A DNA stretch of 64,000 nucleotides from CAISIP01 sp038326025 (lineage in GTDB: Bacteria > Pseudomonadota > Gammaproteobacteria > Burkholderiales > Burkholderiaceae_C): positions 1-64,000 of the forward strand of contig JBBQJP010000022.1 in the NCBI GenBank assembly GCA_038326025.1. The letters run 5' to 3'. Below are positions 26,256 to 35,024 of this stretch, piece after piece. Position numbers and translations under genes: made by a program. Within the stretch, counting starts at the first letter, position 1; every line of letters begins with the position of its first letter. The notes below the pieces were generated by a model. That model saw only the letters and a list, made by a program, of their open reading frames with translations. It made no database searches and had not been told where the DNA came from.

Positions 26256-27194
26256 TCAGTTGTCGAAGCGCACGACCTGCAGCGCCGGCAGGCTCGTCGG
26301 AGCAGCAGTAGCGAATTCCTCGCTATCGAACGCCTTGTCGCCGTCTTCGCTGGCCACGCCGGTAACTTTAAGACCCTTGAAATCGTGCCGGGTTCCATCC
26401 ATCAGGTGAGATGGAACGACGTTTTGTAACGCCGTGAACATGCTCTCGATGCGCCCGGGATGCTGCTTTTCCCAATCCTGCAGCATGCGCGACACCTGCT
26501 TGCGCTGCAGATTGGTCTGGCTGCCACACAAGGTGCAGGGAATGATTGGAAACTCGCGGTGCGCGGCCCAGCGCACCAGGTCTTTTTCTGCCACCTGCGC
26601 CATCGGGCGGATCACGATATGGCGACCGTCGTCGCTGACCAGTTTGGGTGGCATGCCTTTGAGCTTGCCACCGAAGAACATGTTCAGGAAGAAAGTCTGC
26701 AGGATGTCGTCGCGGTGGTGGCCCAGCGCGATCTTGGTGGCGCCGAGTTCGTCGGCCACCCGGTACAGAATGCCGCGGCGCAGCCGGCTGCAAAGACTGC
26801 ACAGCGTCTTGCCTTCGGGGATCAGCCGTTTGACGATGGAGTAAGTGTCCTGGTTTTCGATGTGAAACGGCACACCCAACTGCTCCAGGTACTGCGGCAG
26901 CACATGCTCGGGAAAACCGGGTTGTTTCTGGTCCAGATTCACGGCGATCAGATCGAAACGCACCGGCGCACGGGCCTGCATCTTGAGCAGGATGTCAAGC
27001 ATGGCGTAGCTGTCCTTGCCGCCGCTGACGCACACCATGACCTTGTCGCCTTCTTCGATCATGTTGTAGTCGACGATGGCCTGGCCGACCTGCCGGCAAA
27101 GGCGTTTCTCGAGTTTGTGCGTCTCGCGTTCGATCTTGACGCGCGCATCAAAGCGCGTGTTGGTAGTTTCGGCCTCGACCCAGGTTGTTTGCAT
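26256..27194 (-). CDS. ttcA: tRNA 2-thiocytidine biosynthesis protein TtcA
   Basis: A protein of 312 residues. The ATP-pyrophosphatase P-loop is SGGKDS (57-62), and the Fe-S/catalytic cysteine pairs are CSLC (132-135) and CTLC (220-223). TtcA thiolates cytidine 32 in some tRNAs. The ATG at 27194 shares one base with the folB stop (TGATG), so translation is coupled; a GTG two codons upstream is a less likely start. Confidence 0.96.
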   Translation of the reverse strand: MQTTWVEAETTNTRFDARVKIERETHKLEKRLCRQVGQAIVDYNMIEEGDKVMVCVSGGKDSYAMLDILLKMQARAPVRFDLIAVNLDQKQPGFPEHVLPQYLEQLGVPFHIENQDTYSIVKRLIPEGKTLCSLCSRLRRGILYRVADELGATKIALGHHRDDILQTFFLNMFFGGKLKGMPPKLVSDDGRHIVIRPMAQVAEKDLVRWAAHREFPIIPCTLCGSQTNLQRKQVSRMLQDWEKQHPGRIESMFTALQNVVPSHLMDGTRHDFKGLKVTGVASEDGDKAFDSEEFATAAPTSLPALQVVRFDN

Positions 27195-27565
27195 CACCAC
27201 TGTCCGGTTTCTACGCGAATCGCCACTTCGCAGTCATCAAAAATCTCGAGTTTGGCAATCTTCACGCGCACACCCAATACGCCCGGGATCTGCATCAGCC
27301 GCTGCGCCAGTTTGCCGATCAGCGATTCGAGCAGGTTCACGTGTTGCGACGTGCATTCGTCGATGATGATCTGGCGGACCTTTCGGTAGTCCAGCACATG
27401 GTTGATCTCGTCGTCGACCGGGTGCAGGTCTTGCTCGCCGATATTGAGTTCGGCGTCAACCTGGATCGGCTGGGGGCCAGTCTTCTCGACATCAAGGATG
27501 CCCAGGTTGGCGGCAAAGCGCAAGCCGGTCAGGTTCAGGGTCTGGTTGCCGCGGGTTCTGGTCAT
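27194..27565 (-). CDS. folB: Dihydroneopterin aldolase
   Basis: A protein of 123 residues, the usual size. It shows the FolB pattern LRFAANLGILDVEKTGPQPI, ..VDDEINHVLDY.. and the catalytic region LLESLIGKLAQRLM. It makes 6-hydroxymethyl-dihydropterin in folate synthesis. It sits between a pteridine-reductase-like SDR and ttcA on one strand, a common Burkholderiales order. Confidence 0.93.
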   Translation of the reverse strand: MTRTRGNQTLNLTGLRFAANLGILDVEKTGPQPIQVDAELNIGEQDLHPVDDEINHVLDYRKVRQIIIDECTSQHVNLLESLIGKLAQRLMQIPGVLGVRVKIAKLEIFDDCEVAIRVETGQW

Positions 27566-27599
27566 GGGGTGATCTTTGGTCAGGTGGCTGGGCCGGCGC

Positions 27600-28454
27600 T
27601 TACATCAGCGAAAAATCGCGTGGGAACCGCAACAGATGCTGGCCGCCGTCGACCAGCAGCGAGGTTCCGGTGATGGAGCGATTGTCGAGCGCAAAGCGCA
27701 CGGTGTCTGCGACATCGGCCGGCGTGGACGAATGGTCGAGCAAGGCCAGCTTGTGGCGTTGCCTGAACTGTTCGTCGCTGAGCAGGTTGCTGGTCAGCGT
27801 CAGCCCGGGCGCCACCCCGACCACCCGCACGGCTGGCGCCAGCGCCAGTGCCAGCATGGTGGTGGCGGCCTCCAGAGCCGCCTTGGACAAGGTGTAGCTG
27901 ACGAAGTCCGGGTTCTGGTTCCACAGCTTCTGGTCCAGCAGATTGATCACCACGCCTTGCGTCTGTGGCGCGTTGCCTTTGCGGGGTTCATCGCCTTCGC
28001 CTGGTTCATCGGCATTCTTTGCCGCGGCGTTGCTTGCTGCGGTCTCACTGCGCCGCTGCAGGATATGGTCATGCAAGGACTGCGCGAGGAGGATCGCCGC
28101 GCCGGCATTGCTGCGCATGTGTTTTTCCATGGCCGCGAAGCCGAAGGTGGCGGTGCTGTCTTGCTCGAACGTCGACGCGCTGTTGACCACCGCGTCAACA
28201 TGACCGAAATGGGCAATCACGGCTGGCAGCAGATTCTGCACCGCCTTCTCATTGGCCAGGTTGGTCCGAAATGACTTGCTGTTGCCCGACAACTTGGCGC
28301 ACTCGGCGCTGGTGCGATGTGCTTCTTCGACCGAATCGCGGTAATGCACGGCCACATGCCAGCCGCTGCCAGCCAGATTCAGGGCAATCTCACGGCCAAG
28401 GCGCTTGGCAGCACCGGTAACGAGGACGACGCGAGGGCGGGCAGAGGCAGACAT
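27600..28454 (-). CDS. Pteridine-reductase-like SDR oxidoreductase with an extra charged loop
   Basis: A protein of 284 residues. The cofactor site TGAAKRLGREIA with the Arg at position 18 is typical of the FolM/PTR1 branch of short-chain dehydrogenases; the active-site pair is Tyr187 and Lys191 (YTLSK) and NSAS is at 91-94. Next to folB, a dihydropterin or dihydrofolate reductase role is likely. Residues about 134-167 form a charged, low-complexity insertion not expected in bacterial FolM. Its start is 19 bases from the divergent methyltransferase gene. Confidence 0.88.
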   Translation of the reverse strand: MSASARPRVVLVTGAAKRLGREIALNLAGSGWHVAVHYRDSVEEAHRTSAECAKLSGNSKSFRTNLANEKAVQNLLPAVIAHFGHVDAVVNSASTFEQDSTATFGFAAMEKHMRSNAGAAILLAQSLHDHILQRRSETAASNAAAKNADEPGEGDEPRKGNAPQTQGVVINLLDQKLWNQNPDFVSYTLSKAALEAATTMLALALAPAVRVVGVAPGLTLTSNLLSDEQFRQRHKLALLDHSSTPADVADTVRFALDNRSITGTSLLVDGGQHLLRFPRDFSLM

Positions 28455-28473
28455 TCGGGGACAATCGGAGCGG

Positions 28474-29610
28474 ATGGAGATACCCCCGAGTTTAACGAGC
28501 GCCCTGCAGGAGCACCTGAAGCAGGCGCTGCGCGTTCACGGGGGCTGGCTCGGCTTCGACCAGTTCATGGAACGGGCGCTGTACACGCCGGGCCTGGGTT
28601 ACTACGCCCGTGACGGCGGCCAGATCGGGCAACTTCCGGCGCGAAATGGCGCCGCCGCGGGCAGCGACTTCGTCACCGCGCCGACCCTGTCACCGTTGTT
28701 TGGCCGGGCGTTGGCTGTGCAGGTGGCGCAGGCATTGCAGATGACCGCCACACGTACGGTCTGGGAGTTTGGCGCGGGCACCGGCGCCATGGCGGCGCAA
28801 TTGCTGCAGGCCCTGGGTGATGAGGTGGACAGCTACACCATTGTCGACCTGTCGGGTACGTTGCGGGCGCGGCAGCGCGAGACGCTGGCCGCGTTTTCCG
28901 ACAAGGTGCTGTGGGTTGACCAACTGCCGGACTCCATGCAGGGTGTGGTGGTGGGCAACGAGCTCATCGATGCCATGCCGGTCAAGTTGCTGGCGCGTGT
29001 CGGCGGTGTCTGGTTTGAGCGTGGTGTAGTGCTGGACCCGGACGGTGTACTGGCCTGGCAGGACAGACCCACCACGCTGCGCCCGCCGGTGGACATTGCC
29101 GGCGATCACGACTACCTGACCGAGATTCATCCGCTGGCCGAGGCTTTCATGTGCACGCTGGTCGACCGCCTGACCCTGGGCGCGTTGTTCCTGATCGACT
29201 ACGGATTCCCCGAGAGTGAGTACTACCATGTGCAGCGATCCATGGGTACGCTGATGTGCCATCAGGCCCATCGCATGGACGACCAGCCGCTGCGCGATAT
29301 CGGCACCAAGGACATTACGGCGCATGTGAACTTCACTGGCCTGGCGCTCGCCGCGCAGGACGCAGCCGATGCCGCCACGTCAGGCACCGCGCCGTGGCAT
29401 CTGCTGGGTTACACCAGCCAGGCGCGGTTCCTGATCAATTGCGGCATCGGCCCGATGCTCGACGCGGCCAGCTTGCCGGAGCGCACGATGGCGCAGAAAC
29501 TGCTGCTGGAGCATGAAATGGGTGAATTGTTCAAGGTGATAGCTTTTGCCCGCGGCGCGCACTGGGATGCACTGGGCTTTGCCGACGGCGATCGCAGCCA
29601 CACTTTATGA
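28474..29610 (+). CDS. SAM-dependent methyltransferase, MidA/NDUFAF7 family
   Basis: A protein of 378 residues. The SAM site is VWEFGAGTGAMAAQLLQAL, followed by VVGNELIDAMPVK, LFLIDYGFPESEYYH and the DITAHVNFTGL motif near residue 285, all hallmarks of the MidA/DUF185 family. The mitochondrial relative methylates an arginine of complex I NDUFS2; the bacterial substrate is not established. The ATG at 28474 has GGAG upstream; an upstream frame would overlap the divergent SDR gene. Confidence 0.9.
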   Translation: MEIPPSLTSALQEHLKQALRVHGGWLGFDQFMERALYTPGLGYYARDGGQIGQLPARNGAAAGSDFVTAPTLSPLFGRALAVQVAQALQMTATRTVWEFGAGTGAMAAQLLQALGDEVDSYTIVDLSGTLRARQRETLAAFSDKVLWVDQLPDSMQGVVVGNELIDAMPVKLLARVGGVWFERGVVLDPDGVLAWQDRPTTLRPPVDIAGDHDYLTEIHPLAEAFMCTLVDRLTLGALFLIDYGFPESEYYHVQRSMGTLMCHQAHRMDDQPLRDIGTKDITAHVNFTGLALAAQDAADAATSGTAPWHLLGYTSQARFLINCGIGPMLDAASLPERTMAQKLLLEHEMGELFKVIAFARGAHWDALGFADGDRSHTL

Positions 29611-29667
29611 AGTCTTTATTCCGGATCTTTCCCGTCGCCGTCCGTCTGCCAAGGTGGTGCGGGTGCG

Positions 29668-29718
29668 GGGTCAGGCCCAACCCTTGCAGTTGTCGACTAC
29701 AAGGTACAGGCCTGACCC
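29668..29718. repeat. REP-like 51-base interrupted palindrome
   Basis: Outer ten-base arms GGGTCAGGCC (29668-29677) and GGCCTGACCC (29709-29718) are perfect. Inside them a second imperfect stem (29682-29704) pairs CCTTG with CAAGG and AGT with ACT. The two stems are separated by symmetric four-base gaps. It lies between the methyltransferase and DUF2905 genes. GGGTC-ended hairpins of this type resemble REP elements mobilised by RAYT transposases; no transposase or second copy is in the window. Confidence 0.7.
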
Positions 29719-29737
29719 TCGGTATGGGGAGCACGCC

Positions 29738-29932
29738 ATGATCCGCTGGCTGATCGTGGTTTTCATCGTGCTGATCCTGCTCAATTTCTTTGCGCCATTT
29801 CTGGACAAGATAGGTTATGGCCGGTTGCCGGGCGACTTCCGGTTCCGGTTGTTTGGCCGGCCGTTTTTCCTGCCGGTGGCCACTACCGTGCTGATCAGCC
29901 TGATTGCCGCGGCGCTGGTGCGGATTTTGTGA
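29738..29932 (+). CDS. DUF2905 small membrane protein
   Basis: A protein of 64 residues with two membrane helices (about 3-20 and 45-63) joined by the conserved loop IGYGRLPGDFRFRLFGRPFF, which carries the LPGD signature of DUF2905. Function unknown. The ATG at 29738 has GGGGAG upstream. Its stop overlaps the GTG start of the next gene (GTGA), so the two are coupled. Confidence 0.88.
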   Translation: MIRWLIVVFIVLILLNFFAPFLDKIGYGRLPGDFRFRLFGRPFFLPVATTVLISLIAAALVRIL

Positions 29933-31125
29933 AACCGGGCCGGTGGTCGGGCCGGTTATCGGGCCATGTACTGCTGCTGGGCCTGATCTACCTGGCCTTC
30001 GTCAGCCTGGGTCTGCCGGACAGCGTGCTCGGCGTGGCCTGGCCCGCCATGCGCAGCGAATTCGGACAGTCGCTGGAAGACGCCGGATGGCTGACGATGA
30101 TTCTGACCACCTGTTCGGCGTTATCGGGTTTTGCCAGCGGATTCGTGTTGTCGCGCCTGGGTACCGGCAAGGTGGTGGTCATCAGTGGCTTCATGACCAG
30201 CCTGGCCTTGCTGGGGTTTGCGCTGGCGCCCGGCTTTCACTGGATTGTCCTGCTGGTCATTCCGCTGGGCCTGGGTGCGGGGTCGGTGGATGCGGGTTTG
30301 AACCATTTTGTGGCACGGCATTACAGCGCCCGGCACATGAACTGGTTGCATGGCTGCTGGGGTATCGGCGCCACCATCGGGCCGGTTGTCATGGGCGCGG
30401 CATTGGCCGGGCGCTTTGGCTGGCAAGGGGGGTATGCCGTGATCGCGGCGCTCCAGTTGTTGCTGGCGCTGCTGTTTCTGCGCAGCCTGCGGCTATGGCA
30501 GGCCGAACCCGAAGCGGTTGCGCCGGGCCAGGCGTCCGCCGACGAGGGTCATAAGGCCAGGCATGCACGGGTGCCGGCCTGGGCGAGTTGGCTGGCGCCG
30601 GCCATGTACCTGGCCTACACCACGATCGAACTGGGCACCGGTTTGTGGGCGGCCAGCATTCTCATCGAGGGCCGTGGCACGGACCCTGCGCGCGCCGGTT
30701 TGTGGGTTGCCGGCTTCTTCGGCGCCATCATGGTCGGGCGTTTCGCCATCGGCTTGTTCGCGAACCGGCTGGGCAATCGCCTGCTGGTGCGACTGGGAAT
30801 CCTGACGGCATTGGCGGGTGCCGTGCTGTTTGCCATCCCGATTTTGCCAAACATGGTCAACCTGTCGGGGCTGGTGATGCTCGGCCTGGGTTGTGCGCCG
30901 ATCTACCCGTCACTGATGCATGAGGCCACGAACCGGTTCGATGCCGGCACCGCCCGCGCCGTGATTGGCCGCCAGGTGGCGTTCGCGTATCTCGGCTGTG
31001 CGCTGGGGCCAGCGGCGCTGGGCCTGCTCGGTGCCCATCTGGGGCTTTGGGCCATCACGCCGGCGGTTTGCCTGGTGCTGCTGCTGTTGCTGTACATGAA
31101 CTGGAAACTGGACCAGGTGACCTGA
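29929..31125 (+). CDS. MFS transporter (fucose-permease-like)
   Basis: A protein of 398 residues with about 12 membrane helices. N-terminal motifs include LGLPDSVLGVAWPAMRSEFG and GAGSVDAGLNHFVARHYS, typical of the MFS branch around fucose/glucose permeases. The substrate is not readable. The start is GTG at 29929, overlapping the DUF2905 stop by four bases. Trx2 follows after a gap of 134 bases. Confidence 0.88.
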   Translation: MKPGRWSGRLSGHVLLLGLIYLAFVSLGLPDSVLGVAWPAMRSEFGQSLEDAGWLTMILTTCSALSGFASGFVLSRLGTGKVVVISGFMTSLALLGFALAPGFHWIVLLVIPLGLGAGSVDAGLNHFVARHYSARHMNWLHGCWGIGATIGPVVMGAALAGRFGWQGGYAVIAALQLLLALLFLRSLRLWQAEPEAVAPGQASADEGHKARHARVPAWASWLAPAMYLAYTTIELGTGLWAASILIEGRGTDPARAGLWVAGFFGAIMVGRFAIGLFANRLGNRLLVRLGILTALAGAVLFAIPILPNMVNLSGLVMLGLGCAPIYPSLMHEATNRFDAGTARAVIGRQVAFAYLGCALGPAALGLLGAHLGLWAITPAVCLVLLLLLYMNWKLDQVT

Positions 31126-31259
31126 GCGCTTTGCCCGCGTCGCCGTTTGACCTCGCGCAACCGCTGGCGCTTGAATTGTGCCGAGCCGGCGCCATCTGCG
31201 GGGTTGTAGCGTCGATCGCGATTCGGCGCCTTTCAGATACAGCCAACCGGATTCCAACC

Positions 31260-31709
31260 ATGACAACAAGCCCCGCACACATTGTCTGCCCGCACTGCCA
31301 TACCACCAACCGTGTGTCCGACGCGGACCGAACCCATGCACCGGACTGCGGTCGCTGCCACAAACCCTTGTTTACCGCGCATTCCACTGCCATGAACACC
31401 GAGCAGTTCGACAAGCACATCACGCGCAATGACCTGCCAGTGCTGGTCGACTTCTGGGCGCCCTGGTGCGGCCCGTGCCGCCAGATGGCGCCGGCGTTCG
31501 AGCAGGCCGCAGGCGAACTCGAACCCGATGTGCGCCTGGCCAAGGTGAACACCGAAGAAGCGCAGGAGTTGGGTCAGCGCTTCAATATTCGCAGCATCCC
31601 CACGCTGGCGCTGTTCAAGGGCGGCCGCGAAATTGCGCGCCAGGCTGGTGCCATGGGTGCGGCGGACATCGTGCGCTGGACACGGCAACAACTGGCCGGC
31701 ATGGGCTGA
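31260..31709 (+). CDS. trxC: Thioredoxin 2 (zinc-binding)
   Basis: A protein of 149 residues. An N-terminal zinc ribbon has two CxxC pairs (Cys10/13 in CPHC and Cys30/33 in CGRC). The thioredoxin fold contains the active site WCGPC (Cys70/73) and the cis-proline segment RSIPTLALFKGG. TrxC reduces disulfides and is linked to oxidative stress. The ATG at 31260 is the start that gives the ribbon; a longer frame overlaps the preceding gene. Confidence 0.95.
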   Translation: MTTSPAHIVCPHCHTTNRVSDADRTHAPDCGRCHKPLFTAHSTAMNTEQFDKHITRNDLPVLVDFWAPWCGPCRQMAPAFEQAAGELEPDVRLAKVNTEEAQELGQRFNIRSIPTLALFKGGREIARQAGAMGAADIVRWTRQQLAGMG

Positions 31710-31776
31710 GGTCCACGGATCAGCCGCCTTAAAGCGCGGTAGCATCGCTTCTACCGTCGACGCCAAAGCCTTGCCA

Positions 31777-32145
31777 GTGACCTCTTCGCCTGTTCCCAAG
31801 TTGTTTGACCGGGTTGACCGACCCTGGGGCTGGTACGAAACCGTGTCCAATGTGCCAGGCAACCTGATCAAGCGCATCCGTGTCCATCCTGGCCAGCAAA
31901 TCAGTCTGCAGAAACACCTGCACCGCGCCGAACACTGGTTGGTCGTGCTCGGCACCGCGCATGTCACCGTAGGCGCGCGCGAGTTCGATCTCGTGGTCGG
32001 TGAACACACGGATATCGCGATCGGCGAGGTGCACCGACTCGCCAATCGCACTTTGCTACCAGTTGAAGTGATCGAGGTGCAGTTGGGTACGTTGCTCGAC
32101 GAGTCCGACATCGTGCGTCTGCAGGATGATTTCGGACGGGTCTGA
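31777..32145 (+). CDS. Cupin, mannose-6-phosphate isomerase type 2-like
   Basis: A protein of about 122 residues covering a single cupin barrel like the C-terminal domain of type II phosphomannose isomerase / mannose-1-P guanylyltransferase: DRPWGWYETV, RVHPGQQISLQKHLHRAEHW with the metal-binding His residues, and GEVHRLANRT. No nucleotidyltransferase domain is present. The start is uncertain: GTG at 31777 or TTG at 31771. It could isomerise mannose-6-P or act as a stand-alone sugar cupin; a ROK sugar kinase lies 640 bases downstream. Confidence 0.8.
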   Translation: MTSSPVPKLFDRVDRPWGWYETVSNVPGNLIKRIRVHPGQQISLQKHLHRAEHWLVVLGTAHVTVGAREFDLVVGEHTDIAIGEVHRLANRTLLPVEVIEVQLGTLLDESDIVRLQDDFGRV

Positions 32146-32172
32146 AAGTCTGACGCGATCAGCTACAGATAT

Positions 32173-32763
32173 ATGCACCGTGAACTGGTGTTCATCACCC
32201 ACCCGGATGTCCTGATCAGTGCCGATGTGCCGGTGCCGCAATGGTCACTGTCCGAGCGCGGGCGCGAGCGCATGCGTGCCGGCTTGCGCCAGCCCTGGGT
32301 GGCCGGGATCGGTGCGGTTTATTGCAGCACCGAACAAAAGGCGCGTGATGGGGCGGCCATCCTGGCCGGGCATCGCGGCTTGCCTGTGACGGAGATCGAG
32401 GCGCTGGGAGAGAACGATCGTTCTGCTACCGGGTTTCTCGCGCCACAGGAATTCGAGCGCACAGCAGATGCATTTTTTGCCCAGCCTGCCGTGTCGGTGC
32501 GTGGCTGGGAGCGCGCCATCGACGCGCAGGCGCGAATCGTGCACGCGGTTCGGGCGCTGGCGGCTGCTGACACCTCGGCTGGCCTGATCGCCATCTTGTC
32601 GCATGGCGCGGTCGGCACCTTGTTGTACTGCCACCTGGCAGGTCATGCGATTGCCCGCAAGTGGGACCAGCCACCCAATCGCGGTGGCAATTTTTTCCGT
32701 TTTTCGCTGCAGCCGCTTGCCGTGGCGGCCTGGTGGCAAGCCATCGACGAGGGCGTTGGCTGA
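32173..32763 (+). CDS. Histidine-phosphatase-superfamily protein with a degenerate RHG motif
   Basis: A protein of 196 residues. The fold is recognisable from LSERGRERM, YCSTEQKARDGAAILA and the second histidine in LSHGAVGTLL. The usual RHG at the N-terminus reads THP (VFITHPDVL), keeping the nucleophilic His but losing the phosphate-binding Arg and the Gly. Similar proteins exist in proteobacteria, so this looks like a subfamily trait. Activity is doubtful or altered. It lies 27 bases after the cupin gene. Confidence 0.85.
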   Translation: MHRELVFITHPDVLISADVPVPQWSLSERGRERMRAGLRQPWVAGIGAVYCSTEQKARDGAAILAGHRGLPVTEIEALGENDRSATGFLAPQEFERTADAFFAQPAVSVRGWERAIDAQARIVHAVRALAAADTSAGLIAILSHGAVGTLLYCHLAGHAIARKWDQPPNRGGNFFRFSLQPLAVAAWWQAIDEGVG

Positions 32764-32785
32764 GCCATTGGTGCGCTGTCCGCGC

Positions 32786-33946
32786 ATGCTTGATAGTTAC
32801 GAACAGGTTACGTTCCGCGCGGACGCGTTGCGCTGGTACGATGCGGACATGGGGCCCATGCAGACCCTGTATAGCGCCCTTACGGGGGTGTTGCAGCGGT
32901 CGCCGGCACACACTGGCACTGGCCGCTTTTCCAGCACTGAACAGGATCGCGAATTGAACAGCAGTCAGGCTCCTCACGGCAGCGAAGTTGCCACGGTATT
33001 CGACAACATGCAGGGCACACGCCTGTGTGTGGACGTGGGCGGCACCAAGGTGGCGGTCAGCGTCGCCGACCGCAACGGTATTCGGGGCCGGCTCGCCGAG
33101 CCGACCGCGAAGGAGGGCAACAATGACGCGCTGGCATTGCAGATATCGCGGCTGATCGATAGCAGCTGTGCGCTTGCGCAGGTGCAGGCCGCCGATGTGA
33201 CGGCGGTCGGTGTGTCTTCGTGTGGTCCCTTTTTGATTCGTGATGGCTGCATCGAACTGGCTGCGCCCAATATCTGTGGTGGTATGGCAGGCGAAGCGCG
33301 AGGCTTGCCCAATGACTGGCACAGCGCACTTCTGGAAGCGCCGCTGCGTGCGCGTTTTCCCGGCGTGTTGGTCGCCAACGATGCCATTGCCGCATTGCAG
33401 GCCGAGCGCCGCTGGGGCGCCTTGCAGGGCATGGATCACTGCGGCTACCTGACCTGGAGCACCGGCATCGGCGTCGGCCTTTGTGTCGACGCTCATGTGT
33501 TGCGTGGCAAAAACGGCAACGCCGGCCATGCCGGTCACATGTTTGTCGATGACAACAACGATGCCTTGTGTGGTTGCGGCAACATCGGCGATGTGGAAGG
33601 CCAGGTCGCCGGTAATGCGATGGCGCGGCGCTTTGCCTCGGCCGGTTTTTCCGATGCGGCAGCGTTGCTGCAGGCGGCGCGCGATGGCAATACGCAAGCC
33701 GTTGCCATTGTCGACAACTTGTGCCGCGTGATGGGGCGCGCCTTGTACAACCTGGTTGTCACGCTCGACCTGCAGCGCATCAGCATCGGCGGCAGCGTGT
33801 TCTGGCACAACCGCGACTACCTGCTGCCGCGCCTGCAATCCCATATTGACGGACACCTGCCTTCGTTGACCGAAGGTTTTGCGTTGGTGCCGGCCGGTCT
33901 GGGCGCGCATGTCGGTGACTACGCCGCGCTGGCGCTGGTTGCCTGA
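32786..33946 (+). CDS. ROK family sugar kinase/regulator-like protein
   Basis: A protein of up to 386 residues; the ROK core starts with the ATP site VDVGGTKVAVSVADR. It has the catalytic region VANDAIAALQAERRWGA, TWSTGIGVGL, and the zinc region GHAGHMFVDD...CGCGNIGDVE. The canonical CxCGxxGCxE has Asp in place of the last Cys. There is no helix-turn-helix before the core, so it is more likely a kinase than a repressor. The N-terminal ~75 residues before the core are not conserved, and the true start may be 32849, 32858 or 33008. Confidence 0.82.
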   Translation: MLDSYEQVTFRADALRWYDADMGPMQTLYSALTGVLQRSPAHTGTGRFSSTEQDRELNSSQAPHGSEVATVFDNMQGTRLCVDVGGTKVAVSVADRNGIRGRLAEPTAKEGNNDALALQISRLIDSSCALAQVQAADVTAVGVSSCGPFLIRDGCIELAAPNICGGMAGEARGLPNDWHSALLEAPLRARFPGVLVANDAIAALQAERRWGALQGMDHCGYLTWSTGIGVGLCVDAHVLRGKNGNAGHAGHMFVDDNNDALCGCGNIGDVEGQVAGNAMARRFASAGFSDAAALLQAARDGNTQAVAIVDNLCRVMGRALYNLVVTLDLQRISIGGSVFWHNRDYLLPRLQSHIDGHLPSLTEGFALVPAGLGAHVGDYAALALVA

Positions 33947-34025
33947 ATCGGGGCCCGCGCACATCGTCAGTCGAATCCGTGGCTCGCGCGTGGTGGCATT
34001 GCCCGGCTACTGCTTTGCGACGTCG

Positions 34026-35024
34026 TCAGACCGATACCCAGGCACCGGTTTTTTCCGACGTGAACAAGGCATCGATGACGCGCATGTTGCGCACCGCGTC
34101 GTCAACGCCCCATGGCAGCGGCGTTTGCGTTCGCACCGCGCGCGCAAATGCATCACCCTGCAGGGCGTACTGGTCGCATGGCGGAAAGGTCTCGGTGCGA
34201 ATGCCGCGGCCGTCCAGTGCCGAGCCGTCGTCGGTCTGCACGTCGGTGCTCTGGTGCGGCCCCGCGTTGAACGGTAACTTCACCTCGATGCGCTGGCGTT
34301 CGCCGATGATCTGCACGCGCTGGTAGGGCACGCTCTGGGTTGACGCGGTAAACACCAGGCGGCGGCCGGAGCCGAAGTCGAGCAGGGCGCTGACGGTGCG
34401 GTCGGTACCGAAGGTCGGGTCGCGATCGAACAGTGCGATCACGCGCTGGGGCTCGCAGTCGAACAGATAACGCGCGGTGACGACGGCGTAACAGCCGATG
34501 TCGTACAAGGCGCCGCCGCCTTGCGCAAGCTGGTTGCGGATGTTGTCCGGGTTGCGGTTGAAATACGAAAACCAGGTCTGGATCGTGCGCACCGGACCCA
34601 GGTCGCCGCAGCGTACACGCTCGCGCACATGTTGCCATTGCGGATGAAAACGCACCATGAAGGCTTCCATGATGTGCACTTTCGTGGCCGCTTCGCGTAA
34701 CTGCGCCGCCTGCTCGGCGTCCAGCGCCAGCGGCTTTTCGCACAACACATGTTTGCCCGCGCGCGCCGCCTGCAGCGTCAGTGCCACATGCTGGTCGTTG
34801 GGCAGCGGGTTGTAGATGGCCTCGACGGCAGGATCGGCCAGCAACTCCTCATAACTTCCGTACGCGACCGCCATACCCAGCGCACTGGCCGCCTGTTGTG
34901 CCCGCTCCAGCGATCGGGACGCAATGGCGCGCATGTCGCACAGTCTGGCAGACTGCATCGCGGGGATGACCTTTTCGCGGCCGATTTTGGCGGTGCTTAG
35001 CACGCCCCACACAAGCTTTTTCAT
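34026..35024 (-). CDS. Gfo/Idh/MocA family NAD(P)-dependent oxidoreductase
   Basis: A protein of 332 residues. The Rossmann domain begins MKKLVWGVLSTAKIGREKVIP; the family hallmark EKPLALDAEQA (Glu-Lys-Pro) is at about residue 95, followed by FMVRFHPQWQ. The C-terminal alpha/beta domain has GGGALYDIGCYAV. Members oxidise or reduce sugars, inositols or related polyols, often as xylose or trans-dihydrodiol dehydrogenases; the substrate is not determined here. The ATG at 35024 has GTGGAAA upstream. It is divergent from the OYE gene. Confidence 0.9.
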   Translation of the reverse strand: MKKLVWGVLSTAKIGREKVIPAMQSARLCDMRAIASRSLERAQQAASALGMAVAYGSYEELLADPAVEAIYNPLPNDQHVALTLQAARAGKHVLCEKPLALDAEQAAQLREAATKVHIMEAFMVRFHPQWQHVRERVRCGDLGPVRTIQTWFSYFNRNPDNIRNQLAQGGGALYDIGCYAVVTARYLFDCEPQRVIALFDRDPTFGTDRTVSALLDFGSGRRLVFTASTQSVPYQRVQIIGERQRIEVKLPFNAGPHQSTDVQTDDGSALDGRGIRTETFPPCDQYALQGDAFARAVRTQTPLPWGVDDAVRNMRVIDALFTSEKTGAWVSV

